A DNA stretch of 64,000 nucleotides from Mytilisepta virgata (taxonomy: Eukaryota > Mollusca > Bivalvia > Mytilida > Mytilidae). Where the stretch lies: positions 1,674,001 through 1,738,000 of the forward strand of contig JAPWFG010000020.1 of assembly GCA_028015205.1 (NCBI GenBank), written 5' to 3'. The notes under the pieces are model-generated. The model made no database searches, was not told where the DNA came from, and saw only the letters and a list, made by a program, of their open reading frames with translations. The translations under genes were made by a program, and so were the position numbers. Positions within the stretch are counted from its first letter, which is position 1, and each line of letters opens with the position of its first letter. This document shows, one piece after another, positions 24,610 through 37,194 of the stretch.

Positions 24610-26620
24610 GTTGAAAAGTTCCGGGTGAAAAGGAATCTATTACCTAGTTGAAAAGTTCCCTTTTTATATCATTTTCTTTTTAAAAATCATCAAATATAAA
24701 GTTTAATTTTAAACAAAGGAACTTATTAAGTAGTCAAAAGGTTCCGTTGTAGATACTATACACAACAACAGGAAAAACAAGAGGCTCACCAGAGCCTGTA
24801 TAGCTCACCTGGAGTCTGGTTTTCATTGGACAATTAATCAACTATTTGACCAAGTTTGTTGCAATTGGTTCAATTGTTCAGGGAAAATTTGTTGAAGATT
24901 TATTTTTCATAAGGTTTAATGTTAAAATATGTTCCCTGATGGTGGTAGTCCTGGCAGGAAGTTGACAAAATTGACCAGGAATAAGGGTGAACCTTAAATA
25001 AATGTAACAGAACCCGACCTCAAATTACACAAACCAATAACTCCTAAATAGAATTTGGGATTCCCTTCAAAATTTCAGGGTAGGTAGATCTCAACATGGC
25101 AAACATTTTTCAATTTACATTTCACTTCTATCTCAAATAGTTTTGGAGATAAATGCAAAAATGTTAAAATTTTAAAAATTTGACAAAAAAGGGCAATAAC
25201 TCCTAAATGGGTTTTGGGATTTCCTTTAAAATTTCAGGGTATGTAGATCTCAACATGGCAAACACTTTTCAAATTTACATTTCACTTCTATCTCAAATAG
25301 TTTTGGAGATAAATGACGAAAAATGTTAAATTATGAAAATTTGACGAAAAAAGGACAATAACTCCTAAATGGGTTTTGGAATTTCCTTCAGAATTTCAGG
25401 GTAGGTAGATCTTGTCATGCTGATCAAATTTACCCCATGTCAGATTTTCGATATCTGTAACGTTTTTTGAGTTATTAGCAAAAAACAGCAATTTACCCCT
25501 ATGTTCTATTTTTAGTAACAGCGGCCATGTTTTTCGACGAATCAAAAATCCCCACATCAGTTCTATGCAGGGTACCCTAAGCAACAACCTTACCAAGTTT
25601 CATATGATTTTGAATAGTAGTTTCAGAGAAGAAGATTTTTGAAATAATAACATAAAAAAAAGCCAAAAATGTGAAAAAAGGGCAATAACTCCTAAATGGG
25701 TTTTGGAATTTCCTTCAAAATTTCAGGGTAGGTAGATCTTGTCATGCTGATCAATTTTACCCCATGTCAGATTTTCGATATCTGTAACGGTGTTTGAGTT
25801 ATTAGCAAAAAACAGCAATTTACCCCTATGTTCTATTTATAGTAACGACAGCCATGTTTTTCGACATTTCAAAAATTTTAAACGATAGAAATTTTCCAGA
25901 TGCCCTAAAGAACAATTCTGCAAAGTTAGGTTGAAGTCGGTCCAGTAGTTTAGGACGAGTTAACATTTGAAAAAGTTTACAGACGACGACGACAGACGAC
26001 GACGACGACGGACGCCAAGTGATGGCAATAGCTCACATGGCCTATGGCCAGGTGAGCTAATAAAAGGCATCATTTTGTAATGTTTGGGTGAAAAACAGGG
26101 GATATATATTTTATGCTGCGTTTGATGTGAAATTTAATAGGAAATATTATGTCAAATAATTCATTTAGATTTAAACAAATTGTGGGTCTTCTTAATTACT
26201 GTTAAGTAGTTAATCACAATGTGCCGGAATAAATCGGCTAGTCAAAAAATTTCCTGAATGAAGTGACTAGTTACAAAGTTCCACTAGGCAGAAAGTTCCG
26301 GAATAATGTGACTAGTCATAAAAGTCCAAAATAAATATAATGCATTATTTAGGATACTTTTCATTGAGGACATTGGTTATTATACATTTTGTAAAATTCT
26401 AATTAAAATGCAACACAAAAAAATCATATTAAAAAAATAAGGATTTGTTTAACCAATAAAAAAAATTCCGGACTTTTTCACTAGTCATAAAAATCCGGAC
26501 AATGATTCGGAACTTTCTAACTAGCACTGGAACAAAGTAAATAGTTAAAAAAAGTCCTCAAGAACAAAATAACTAGTTGAAAAGTTGCTCCGAAACTTTA
26601 TAACTGGCGAAACAAAGTGG
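24610..26620. repeat. AAAAGTTCCGG/ACTAGT minisatellite, interrupted by H5
   Basis: Short units containing CTAGTTGAAAAGTTCC or GACTAGTCATAAAAGTCC occur at 24610-24760 and again at 26215-26620, spaced about 30-50 bp apart. The intervening 24778-26062 is element H5, so a single array was probably split by the insertion. Confidence 0.6.
24778..26062 (-). mobile_element. Helentron-like element, AGCTCACCTG family (H5)
   Basis: On the plus strand it begins CAAGAGGCTCACCAGAGCCTGTATAGCTCACCTGG, which is the complement of the H4 3' end (hairpin plus CTTG). It ends GCCTATGGCCAGGTGAGCTAAT, which is the complement of the 5' end. The core has several units of about 160-340 bp around GGGCAATAACTCCTAAATGG and GATCTTGTCATGCTGATCAA. 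A GACGAC run at about 25980-26010 precedes the 5' end. This copy looks complete. Confidence 0.65.
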
Positions 26621-26624
26621 CTGT

Positions 26625-26720
26625 TACATTATCAGCCCTCGGCTGACATCGTCCCTAGGGGCCGATATCAAGGTCTCGAGCTGATAACAAGGGCAATATG
26701 AAAAAGTCGATGTATTAATC
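26625..26720. repeat. palindromic MITE-like unit
   Basis: ATCAGCCCTCGGCTGACATC...GGGCCGATATCAAGGTCTCGAGCTGATAA, followed by GGGCAATATGAAAAAGTCGATGTATTAAT. The trailing phrase also ends the palindromes near 55.5-55.9 kb, so these belong to one broad type. Both arms are diverged. Confidence 0.45.
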
Positions 26721-26843
26721 TACTAGTATAATTATTTACATAATTTTTCTGGGCAATATTTATTTTTATATTAACAAATGTACAAATATTTTAAATCAAT
26801 ATTTTTATAAATTACTTATATTCGATTTGATTTTTAATATTAG

Positions 26844-27224
26844 AATCTGAAGAGGACGATGATCTATCGGGAAATAACGATGAATGGGAACACCTGTTAG
26901 AAGCAGTATCGACAGAACATGACGAAGAAGAGACTGAAAAAGTACTAAACAGGAAGAAGCAACCAACACAACTGGAATTTGTGCCTAGAGAGACGTCTTT
27001 TTTTCAGCTTGGTACACCGTCTGCCGATCCCAATTGCAAAACCTTAAGTGACAAAAATTTTTATTATCAGAAAGAAGTCCAGAACAGTATGGTTTATTAT
27101 CCATTGGAACCATTCCAAGGTGGCCATACAACTCCAGAGCAACAACAACATGTAACATCCCCAGAAGATTCAAGGTCCTTTTCAGAATCGTCTGAGGAAG
27201 AACGGTGCACCTCTCCTGTTAAAA
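26844..27224 (+). CDS. RING-type zinc finger protein, coding exon 2
   Basis: The acceptor is TTAATATTAG and the donor AAAA|GTAAGC; the length is 381 bp. The first two bases complete Glu with the G of exon 1, and the last base starts Arg with exon 3. The translation is strongly acidic at first (ESEEDDDLSGNNDEWEHLLE), then neutral (PTQLEFVPRETSFFQLGTPS). It ends Gln/Ser-rich (EQQQHV, SRSFSESSEEE), with Ser-acidic stretches of casein-kinase-2 type. No further domain is seen; this part is probably disordered. The matching phase at both borders is the main evidence that the three exons are one gene. Confidence 0.82.
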
Positions 27225-27277
27225 GTAAGCTTTGCATAAAACGAAGTAATTTTTAAATAAGCTTAATCGAACACTCG

Positions 27278-27782
27278 CGTATGGAACGCTGTAACTGTCT
27301 TATATTGTAGATATTTAATGTGTTTTCTTTACGTCCTGTCATTTCTACTAGACTCATATTATGTGCAAGTACCTTTATTTCCTGACACTTCGTCTCTGTG
27401 TTATGTCAAATATACTATTTGTTTGTCAATCAGTTGTATGTTATGTCATTGCTAATATTTGTTCTGTGCAATATACATTACATTATGTTGTAATTATTGT
27501 ACATTCTGTGAATACCTACAAATTTTATGATCAAACACACCTTTACGTTCTGTCACCTTTCTTCTATGTTTTGTCTATTCTTCCTGTCGTTATGTCAGTT
27601 AATAACTGCGTCCTGTCTCAAATAGGTTTGTTATGTCGAATGTTCCAAACGTTTGGTCTGATTACCTTTTTGTTCTATGAAAAGCTGGTGATGTTCTGCT
27701 TAAATGGCTTGATGTTGTGTTTATACATATGTATCCTCTGTGACAAATTATATATGATATAGTATTTTCTATATTTGTTATG
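27278..27782 (+). repeat. 0.5-kb interspersed repeat, left copy of an inverted pair
   Basis: It runs from CGCGTATGGAACGCTGTAAC to TATTTGTTATG and is repeated in inverse orientation at 32335-32845 with moderate divergence. The interior is rich in a recurring octamer-like motif, TTATGTCA/TTCTGTCA/TCCTGTCA, about ten times. The 133-codon open frame across it (27361-27762) is Cys/Tyr/Leu-rich from this composition and is not believed to be a gene. The repeat lies about 50 bp after the RING gene exon 2. Confidence 0.75.
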
Positions 27783-29316
27783 CCAATCAATTGGTACTTT
27801 CAGTTTATGTTCAATCTGTTTTGTCAGTTCACCGGTACGTTATTCCCATCTCGCATGCGAGACGGGACAAGTAATCAAAAGCTAAACAGAGGGAACCAGT
27901 CGTTAAAAAGGACCAGATTAAGTCTCCTGATTGGCCGTCCCAACATCATGAGATGAACGCATGCAATGATCAACGGCCTCTGATTGGTAAGTCAACTGGA
28001 ATAGCTGATCTGCGGAGGCAACTCCGTACATTACTGGATAGCATCACCTAAACTAGGGAAAATCGTCACGGGCTGTACAACATAAAATATTAAGCGTGTT
28101 TCACACTGTCGTACCTGTATATCTGCATTCTATTAATAGACAAATAGCGGTCTATTTATAGACACATTGACTGAATACATATTGACAATTCATTTATTTA
28201 TTATTCTGGATATGTTTTGCAATAAGGTCCACTGCTAAGATTCTAAATATTACATTATGTGTATTTCCTATTACAAACTAACGGGCCAGGGGATAGGCTG
28301 TCGTTTGCGACTGCTCCATCGGTTTATTTAAACAAAAGTCAGAAACAACTTATACTCCATGATTTAAGACAATTAGAAATACAAATATCACTTAGAATCT
28401 TCCTAATGTACTAAATACCTTCAAGTAACCACCACATGTCTCCTGTGCCTGTCCCATGTCAGGTCGTGGTAATTGGTTAGTCTTTGTACGTTTTATTAAT
28501 AGCCTTATTGTATTTACATGTATGGTTGTTAAATTTTACCACAATCATACATTTCACAACATAAATATTGTCATAGATATCGTCAAATGTCACCCCTTAC
28601 GTTTCGGAAGTCAATTTTAAAGACAAATGCTATTGCATATATCTGTATGGCAATTTAAAAAAAAAGTCAAGTATAAAAAATTAAAATCTTTGAATATCCT
28701 TTAGTAAAAAAGGCAGCCCAAAAAAAGCCATCAAAACACAGACTTTTAAAAAACTATGTAGTAATATATCGGTTGAAAGTTAGTAATAATACATATAATA
28801 AGGAAAAGTTTGATGTGATGACATTACGAATATTTAATAATACATAAAAAATAATACTCTTTATTTATAGAAAGCTAAAAGACGGCTAGCTTTTCAGAAA
28901 AGCTATTACTTGTGTGCAAACGCCAATTAAATTATGATAAACGCCTGTCTGACATATAAATATCGTTATAAACATAGCGAGTAACCGGGTAACAGATTTG
29001 CTCCGAAATATTGGTGCTTTAGCTCCAAATTTAACAGAATATAAAATAGACAATTTTCAGATGTTGGATTCCCTCACACACCAAATTGGTCTTAAGTTCT
29101 TTGGATTTCGCGGGCCGCTCCGATTTTTTAACGAAATTTTTCTTTGCCAATTCATTTTCCAAAAATGCTGAAAATTTATCCCAAGTTCTTCATTTTTCAA
29201 GAAAATGAAAATAGAAATTGTTCTCCCGCGATTTTTTCCAACCACTGGATGCATATTTTACTTTTAAAATTACTATATCCAGGAAAGATCTATTGTTATG
29301 CTTCTGATTATTATCA
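27783..29316. other. RING gene intron 2, no recognised feature
   Basis: Mixed AT-rich sequence with a slightly GC-richer patch at about 27840-28080. No exon, SINE or tandem array was recognised on either strand. Confidence 0.4.
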
Positions 29317-31110
29317 TTAAGGTCTTTCCCGTTTCCAACGGAAAGACCTTTCTGTAATTCGTATGATTATTATTATTATTATTATTCTTATTATTATTAT
29401 TTTTCTTCTTTTCCGCCAACTTCGATGTCAAGAATTTTCTTCATTTTGCGACATATCGAAATGATATTTCACCAGTTGGTTCGGAATGATAAACTGGATT
29501 TAGGATTGACACCGCGAAGCCGAACTCTTTTCCATACAGAGTTATCTGCCCAAATACCGTAAACCCTTGTTACCGGAATAACTCAGGAACCGTAACAAAT
29601 AGCTGATCAAATATATTAGGAAAAATGTTCATCTTCGCAAGACGCAAGTTTGTCATGTTTCGCTCAACTTGGTTTATCGACTCCTTATGGGAGTTACTGG
29701 CCCTTGAATATTTGACGGAGCGCGTGCATGATCAAAACTCGTAAACTGTTAGTCGTAGAGACTTGGGACTTTCACCATTATTCATCAGATGTCTTATTCT
29801 ACAAAATGACCCCAAGGTCAAAGGTCAAGGTCACACTTGACCTTTGACCTTATACCTTGTTACAAGAATAACTCAGAAACCGTAACAAATAGCTGATCAA
29901 ATATGTTGGCAAAAATGTTCATCTTTGCAAGACGCAACTTTGTCATGTTTCGCTCAACTTGGTTTATCGACTCCTTATAGGAGTTACTGGCCCTTGAATA
30001 TTTGACGAAACGCGTACATGGTCAAAACTCAGAAACTGTTAGTCGTAGAGACTTGGAACTTTCACCAATAGTAATCAAATGTCTTATTCTTCAAAATGAC
30101 CCCAAGGTCAAAGGTCAAGGTCGCACTTGACCTTTGACCTTATACCTTGTTATAAGAATAACTCAGAAACCGTAACAAATAGGTGAAGAAATATATTGGG
30201 GGAAATGTTTATCTTGTCAAGATCTAAGCTTGTCTCATTGGGTCTGAAGTTGTACGATGACTCCTTATACGAGTTACTGCCCTTGACGCATGTTTGTTTT
30301 ATCCTATATCTCGAAAACCATTATAGATATGAAGAAAATGTTAATACAAAAAAAGATCAGTTTCAAAAGATCTACATTTTAGTACCAAGGTCAAAAGTCA
30401 GATATCAAGGTCATCAAAAAAAACCCTTAGCAACCAATGGAAAAGTACCTAGCAACCATATATATTTATGGTCAGGACCATATTATAGACCCATAGAGGT
30501 CAAAATGGAAGGTCAAGGGTCAAGGTCATCGAAAAGTCCTTAGCAACTGATGGAAAAGTACCTAGCAACCATATATATTTATGCTCAGGATCATATTATA
30601 GAGCCATAGAGGTCAAAACGGAAGGTCAAGGGTCAAGGTCATCGAAAAAGTCCTTAGCAACTGATGGAAAAGTACCTAGCAACCATATATATTTATGCTC
30701 AGGACACTATTATAGAGCCGTAGAGGTCGAAATGGAAGGTCAGGGGTCAAGGTCATTGAAAAAGTCCTTAGCAACTGATGGAAAAGTACCTAGCAACCAT
30801 ATATACTTATGCTCAGAACCCTATTATAAAGCCGTAGAGGTCAAAATGGAAGGTCAGAGGTCAAGGTCATTGACAGTCCTTAGCAACTGATGGAAAAGTA
30901 CCTAGCAACCATATATATTTATGCTCAGGACCCTATTTTAGAACTGTAGAGGTCAAAATCGAAGGTCAAAGGTCAAGGTCATTGTGACAGAGTCCTATAT
31001 TTTGACTATACAAGTCAAAATAGAAGGTCAACATTCATGCTTAATAGCCTTAATAGCAATTTGACAAGGGAAAGACCTTGCAATTGTTCTCTGAACAATT
31101 GTCTTTCTAG
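29317..31110 (+). mobile_element. Helentron-like element, AAGGTCTTTCCC family (H6)
   Basis: The 5' end AAGGTCTTTCCCGTTTCCAACGGAAAGACCTT is itself a hairpin. The 3' end has the matching GGGAAAGACCTTG, then the hairpin CAATTGTTC-TCT-GAACAATTG (31081-31101), then TCTTTCTAG (31102-31110). There is an ATT microsatellite near 29365-29402. Two minisatellite blocks are present: about 290-bp units (29560-30190, around AATAACTCAG.AACCGTAACAAATAG) and about 117-bp units (30410-30990, around TTAGCAACTGATGGAAAAGTACC). This is a nearly complete, structurally typical copy. Confidence 0.7.
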
Positions 31111-31864
31111 TTATTATTTATTATCATTCCGCCAACCGTACCAACAGAGTTTCCAAGATATCGGGAAGATATGTGGTACATGATATGTTTCCGACATTAA
31201 GCCTGTTAGTCTGAGCCATTTTAAATTAAAGTTATTGCCTCTGGTAAAAAAATAACTGTTCATCTATTTTTTCTAACGCTTACAGTTATGAAGTGAAACT
31301 TTGCTGAATGGTTTGATGAAGCTCAATGCGTAGTTTTAAGGCAAGTTTTCGTGTTTAGGAATTTACTGCATATCTGGGAGTTATCGCCCTGACTTATAAG
31401 AATACATTCTGAAACCCCTAAAATTTTCACACAATTATATTCTATTGGACTTTACTTTTCCAAAAATGTACATTGTTTTGATGATTTTCGTAAACTATTG
31501 CAAATTTGAGAAATCCCGGCCCCCCTTTCCTCTGTTTCCGTCAAAGCCGGAAAAAAGGGCCAAACGACCTAAAACTCATATGAATAGCTAACGAGGCCTT
31601 TAGTCTTCATGATTCAATCCAAAATAATCCTGCAAAAAGTCGGAATTTTCAAAAAATTATACTAATACCATAGCAATCAGTATTATAAATGAAGTCTTGA
31701 ATTCACATATAATGAAAAGCTTTTTATATATAAATATTTGTATTTCAATGCCCCACCTGTACCCCACTAACACATTTTTGAATTTATATTGTAAGAACCA
31801 TAAATGAATTTTGAGAAAGAAAAAGAAGAAAAATTTTGTTGTTGAAGTACATGTATATTATACA
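31111..31864. other. RING gene intron 2, no recognised feature
   Basis: Between H6 and a non-LTR remnant. Nothing identified. Confidence 0.35.
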
Positions 31865-32330
31865 CTACAGCTGACTTGAGATTATAGATGACATTCCCCT
31901 TTTCCTGATGTTACTATTGGTCATTATAAAAAGATGTTTCCATGAATCCCATTCTTTATTGAAAATCTCCAAAGTATTTGTCTTGACATCAAGAAATTTC
32001 AAGGTGCTGAACATAGATTTTAGGCTCTGTATCAGTGCTTCCAGACTCAAAGATTTCCCTGCACATTTCATAGTATAAATATAATATTTAATTTGAAGAA
32101 TCATAATATAACATGGTTTTGATGGATTTTTACTAACAAAATCTCCAAAAATGAAAGTGAGCTTGTTAAAATTAATTGAATTATTGCAAACTTGTGACAT
32201 CCAGTTGTCCAATTTTTCTAAAAGATTTTGGATTTTTCACATTCCCACAAAAAATGGGTTAATGTTTCAATTCGGTCCTCACCAAAAGAACAGACATTGC
32301 TGTCTTTTATCTTTATCTTAAAAAGAAAGT
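31865..32330 (-). pseudogene. non-LTR retrotransposon 3' end, decayed
   Basis: On the minus strand a zinc-knuckle-like stretch reads CSFGEDRIETLTHFLWECEK (the second Cys of the usual CxxC is replaced by Gly). After one stop there is a 115-residue frame including IMILQIKYYIYTMKCAGKSL and NTLEIFNKEWDSW. This is the usual C-terminal arrangement of L1/Tx1-like non-LTR ORF2 proteins. Only this end is present, directly abutting the right inverted repeat. Confidence 0.65.
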
Positions 32331-32334
32331 AATT

Positions 32335-32845
32335 TGTAGCATAACAAATATAGGAAATACCATATCATTTATAATTTGTCACAGAAGAAACATATGTATA
32401 AACACAACATTAAGCCATTTAAACAGAACATCACCAGCAAAAAAGTAATCAGACCAAACGTTTAGAACATTCGACATAACAAACCTATTTGAGACAGGAC
32501 GCAGTTATTAACTGACATAACGACAGGAAGAATAGACAAACCGTAGAAGAAAGGTGACAGAACATAAAGGTGTTTGATCATGCAGTTTATAGGTATTCAC
32601 AGAATGTACGGTAATTACAACATAATGTAATGTATATTTCACATAACAAAGATTAGCAATGACATAACATACAACTGATTGACAAAACAAATAGTATATT
32701 TGACATAACACAGAGATGAAGTCTTAGGAAATAAAGGCACTTGCACATTATATAAAGTAGAAATGACAGGGCGTAATGACAAAGTGACAAAACACATTAA
32801 ATATCTACACTATAAGACAGTTACAGCGTTCCATACTCGCGTCTT
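32335..32845 (-). repeat. 0.5-kb interspersed repeat, right copy of an inverted pair
   Basis: Reverse complement of 27278-27782, ending CGTTCCATACTCGCG. It carries the same TTATGTCA-type motifs (as TGACATAA on the plus strand, for example at about 32514, 32660 and 32702). Confidence 0.75.
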
Positions 32846-32869
32846 ATCCTTTAATTGTTAAGTAATTGA

Positions 32870-32998
32870 CGGGGGTTATGGAGTTTAAGTCATTTACTAA
32901 TGGGTCTTCGGGTATATTATACCGAGCGACAGCGAGGTATGAATACTAATATGAAGGACCATCCCATGTGTAAATGACTTAAACTCTATGACCCCATG
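32870..32998. repeat. palindromic MITE-like unit
   Basis: Left arm GGGGGTTATGGAGTTTAAGTCATTTAC and right arm GTAAATGACTTAAACTCTATGACCCC enclose about 75 bp with a central CCGAGCGACAGCGAGG. One of several unrelated-sequence palindromes in the window with this compact form. Confidence 0.6.
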
Positions 32999-33250
32999 AA
33001 TTATTCTATTCTGATAGGACAGATACGATAACTTTGCTCATTTGAGTTGTCCTATATGTATCTGACATTGGTTTGGCCTTTCCATTTCTCTTGCGATTAA
33101 TATGTTATGCATTCTGTCCTATTAAAAGCGTATTTTTAATAAAACTAGTTTCATAAGATAACCATTTGCATAGTCAAATTATGTAATACATCGTTTAGAC
33201 AAGAAAAATTAATAAACCTTGTTTCACAGATTTACCGCCACGTCGTTCAA

Positions 33251-34350
33251 CTAGTGGCTCCAAAGAGCCTGTATCGCTCAACTGTTAGTCATCGATAATA
33301 TCAGAAGGCAAGAGGTATCAACATATCAAATGTAGTTGTCCTTCTGTGTATAGCTAAATTTTGTATTCTGGTATTTGAATTGTTAGATAAAACAAGGGTA
33401 CTACAAAGCAGGGCACCATCTTGCAACCCCACATCATTTGATTGGTGGCTTTGTTAGGAGCTATATTTATAACCATAAACTGACTTTTCACTCTTAAAAG
33501 CAAATTGGATCATCCGAGGTCCTCACCCAAACTACTGACTTCAGATTGACCTTTGATGTCTGATGTCAAAAATCAATAGTGGTCATTCTCCCTTCAAGAT
33601 GATCAGTTGTACCAAGATAGGTGAAGATAAGCGAGGCATTTGGTCTGTATTGTGCTGACAAGGTTTTGACTTGGATCTTTGATCTCAGTTTGACCTTTAA
33701 CTGATTTTTCTAGGCACCCGAAGGGTTCGGTATAAGGACCCATTCCTTGTGGTCTTGGGCTGCACGGACAGATAGATACACAACGTATAGCAGTGTTACT
33801 TTATCTCAATCCACAATTTCGTTATGAGGGTCTAAAGATATCATTAAAGTAAAGTTTGGTTGATATTGACTTTTTAGTTTCAGGGGAAATATTTTTAAAA
33901 TCCCCCCCCCCCTTTTCTATAATTAGCTCCTGCAACTATCTTGGTTGAAGGTCGGGGACAGCAGACACAATTTTAAAATGGGACCACCTAAGGACTTTTC
34001 CACCAAAGTTTGGTTCCAATTGACCTACCAGTTTCAGAGGCCTGAGATCTTCAAATTGTATTCCCCATAGAGTCCTAAGTTTAATTATGTCTTGGATGAC
34101 GGACGAACACACCAGATAAAGCGTTTTAAGGGAACCGTCCCATAACTATTGTAACCAAGTTTGGTTCCAATCGGCCCAGTAGTTTTAGAGAAGATTTTTA
34201 TATTAAAAAAAACGAAAAAAAGCTAAAAATAGAAAATTCAGGGGCAATAACTCCAAGACGGTTAATCCGATTTCTACGAGAATTGAAACGCAAGTAGGAC
34301 TTGTCCTCCTGATCATTTTTACTTAATCCCATTTACTCTCCAAAATTATC
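33251..34350 (-). mobile_element. Helentron-like element, AGCTCACCTG family, degraded copy (H7)
   Basis: It starts CTAGTGGCTCCAAAGAGCCTGTATCGCTCAACTG, clearly related to the hairpin end of H4 and H5. The interior contains the family phrases CCAAGTTTGGTTCCAAT and GGGCAATAACTCC. The 5' end is not clear; 34350 is an approximate limit. Confidence 0.45.
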
Positions 34351-34604
34351 TACACGTAGGCTAGTACTATTTTTGGGGATCAAATTTCTCGATTTTGCTA
34401 TATTTTTTTGGGATCGACCCCAAAATTGCAGGTATTTTTTGGGGTACGTTCAAAAAGACTATCAAAATAGCGTTTTTAACCTGTTTTATGTTGTTAAATG
34501 AAATTATTTTTCTGGGTCTGAAAAAAATAGAGATATCTTTATGGGAGTGTCAACAAATTTAGGTTTTTTTATGAGCCTATGTACAGGTAATTCCTTCCCT
34601 AAAC

Positions 34605-34745
34605 TTAATTCGTAACTCGAATTTTAACTCGAAATGCAAAAATGACATTAGAAATCAATATCTCGAGTTAACTCGAAGATTAAGTTGAACTCGAATGATA
34701 ACTCGAACGCTAACTCGAACTTTAACTCTTACTCGAACTCTATGT
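34605..34745. repeat. minisatellite of TAACTCGAA units
   Basis: TAACTCGAA or close variants recur about ten times with spacing near 12 bp (for example ATAACTCGAACGCTAACTCGAACTTTAACTC). Open frames through it on both strands are low-complexity artefacts. Confidence 0.8.
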
Positions 34746-35324
34746 TTACTCACACCCCTCAAAATGCACGATATCCACGTGCCCCTCGTTTTTGAGCGGC
34801 AGCAGCAGTCGAGAATTATAAGAGGACAAACAATGGTCCTGAGTGTTTTTATGCACATTTTAATTAACAAATTACAATCACCATCCTAATATCTTTATTT
34901 TTATTAACGAGCTAAGAACATTCAGGCGAATACCTACGACAAACTTTGACTTTCCTGCTGCTACCAGAAAGCAAGAGAAGGAAAAGATGGACTTCGTAAT
35001 TGACAAATACAATTATCATAGAGTCAGAATACATCAGATGTACTGCGTACAACTGTTCCGCGAGCAAGGCATTCTTGATCATGATTTTAATATCTTCTTT
35101 TTAGATCTAGTGACCATAGTGCTTTCATCCTTTATTTTAAGTTGTGTATTGCTTATTTTGGTGCTAAAAATATTTTATCATGAGATTAGATAAAGAACTG
35201 GCGCGAAAGTAAAAATAAATTGCGCAAAGAGTAAAACAAAATGGCGCAAATGTCATGCTGATTGCCGCAAAAGGAAAACGTCGGTTTGAAGATATGTAGG
35301 ACGTTATATTAGATTAGTTTAAGT

Positions 35325-36545
35325 TTTATTTTGTGTATCTTAGAAACGGGTTGGGAATAGACAACACTGCGGGTAACCCACCTTATACACCGACCAAACT
35401 TACTTGGCAGGAAGTCCTTGATAACCACAAGACCATTCTTCATTCCTTTGGTATTTCTATGAAGGGCGAGGAAATGGACCTACCTGCTCTTTATTGGATT
35501 CCTAAACTACATAAGAATCCGTTTAAACAAAGGTACATTGCTGGGTCACCTAATTGCTCTACAAAATTTAACATTCATATTGACATGTATTAAAGAGGGG
35601 CTTCAGAATTACTGCGAAACATCATATTAGAGCAGTGGCGTCAATCAGATGTGGATTCTTAAAAAACTCAAAATATTTACTACAATATCTAAAATCAAAA
35701 TCGTTGGCTACATGCAACAGCAAAAAAACATTCGACTTCTCTACACTAGGGAAAAGGCTTATTTCCTGAAGAACCACTCTGATTCTGACAAAACTTATTC
35801 TGAAGATGAAATTACAAACATGTTAAATTTTCACATAGACACCATATTTGTTGAATTTGGCGGTCTATTTTTTTCAACAAACAATCGGTATTCCAATGGG
35901 AACCAACTGTACTCTTCTCATCGCCGAGCTGTTTCTGTACTCATATGAAGCGGACTTCATAAATTCAAGGGTTACTATGTCAAAATAAAAAGAAACTACC
36001 GCAATCCTTTAATTTCACTTTTCGTTATATAGATAACGTGTTGTCGTTAAATAACTACAAATTCCAAGACTTTCTAAATTTCGTCTACCCCAGTGGACTT
36101 GAAATTAGGGATACTACAGATACACCAAAGTATGCTTCATATTTGGATTTGTTTCTTGAGATAGACAATGAGGGACATTTGAAGACAAAAATTTATGACA
36201 AACATGATGACTTCAACTTTCCTATTGTTAACTTTCCCTTCTTGAGTAGTAATATACCAGCATCGCCTGGAGTCTACGTTTCTCAGCTTATCAGATTTTC
36301 AAGGGCATGCGTGAGTTACCCTGACTTTCGACAAAGAGGATTACTGATGTCACAAAAGCTTCTTAACCAGGGTTTTATCGGGGATAAAGTTGATGTCATC
36401 ACTTAGGAAATTTTACGGTCGTCATCAAGAATTGATTGACCGTTACAGTGTTCCAATATCTAAGATGATGTTGGACCTGTTCCCATTGTCGTAACATTTC
36501 ATGTGCCTCCACTGATCTGTGACTTCCACCGGACTGACTTTGTTC
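35325..36545 (+). pseudogene. Penelope-like element fragment B (RT), broken
   Basis: Three frames carry RT segments: LPALYWIPKLHKNPFKQRYI and IAGSPNCSTK (35333-35593), YFLKNHSDSDKTYSEDEITN (35649-35948), and LYDKHDDF-like plus NFPIVNFPFLSSNIPA (36038-36406). The FDFSTLYTTIP section seen in copy A is missing. The catalytic Y-x-D-D is changed to YIDN (about 36024-36040), and a stop and frameshifts occur. The 3' end reads KFYGRHH.ELIDRYSVPISK to a stop and the start of the 3' UTR. It lies in RING gene intron 2. Confidence 0.85.
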
Positions 36546-37190
36546 ATATCCAGCTATCGCGGTCATCACGTGACCTCTCGTGGTACATAGGTGTCAAATA
36601 ATGGCTGTCGATTTATCAATACAAATCAATGGGACTTGTTATTAAATGCCAACAACTTCTTTTCTTTGTTATCGTGTGTTTTACACCATCCAACCCCCAT
36701 TGTATTGCTTATTACTACGTCGTTTTCGATATTTACTTTAAATCAGTACAGGGTATAACATTTTTGCTTCAAATCGCATTTGATTTTTCGTGTTTAACAC
36801 CTAATAAAAACATATCACGTACGTATATTTTTGCAAAAGAACTCGTGTTCGAAAAATAATATCGAATATTTTCTTGATATATATTACCATCCAACCCCAC
36901 AAAATAAAGTTAATATATGATATGATATAATTATGAAGACCAATTCATGTCGGGTCCCATTTTTCTTGTTTCAAAATAAGGTTGAAATGTGTTAATTTTT
37001 TTTACGATTGTTGCGCAATTATTCAAGAATAAATAGAATTAATTATATAATATGTCAAATGTTTACAATATAAAAATACCTAAAAAGATAAATGATCAAT
37101 TATTATTTTTAAAATAAATCAAAATGTTATTTATTTGACATTTGAAATGATATTTCATCTCTGCATTCAAATTTGTGACCCCCTTACACA
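36546..37190. other. RING gene intron 2, no recognised feature
   Basis: AT-rich. The 76-codon open frame at 36629-36859 shows no domain and is not called. Confidence 0.35.
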
Positions 37191-37194
37191 CACA

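Noticed and set aside
27361..27762. 133-codon open frame, Cys/Tyr/Leu-rich
   Set aside because: It lies wholly in a repeat present again in inverted, partly broken form at 32335-32845, and its composition follows the TGTTATGTCA motif.
34655..34889. Opposed Arg/Val- and Thr/Leu-rich open frames
   Set aside because: They run through the TAACTCGAA minisatellite and are low-complexity artefacts.
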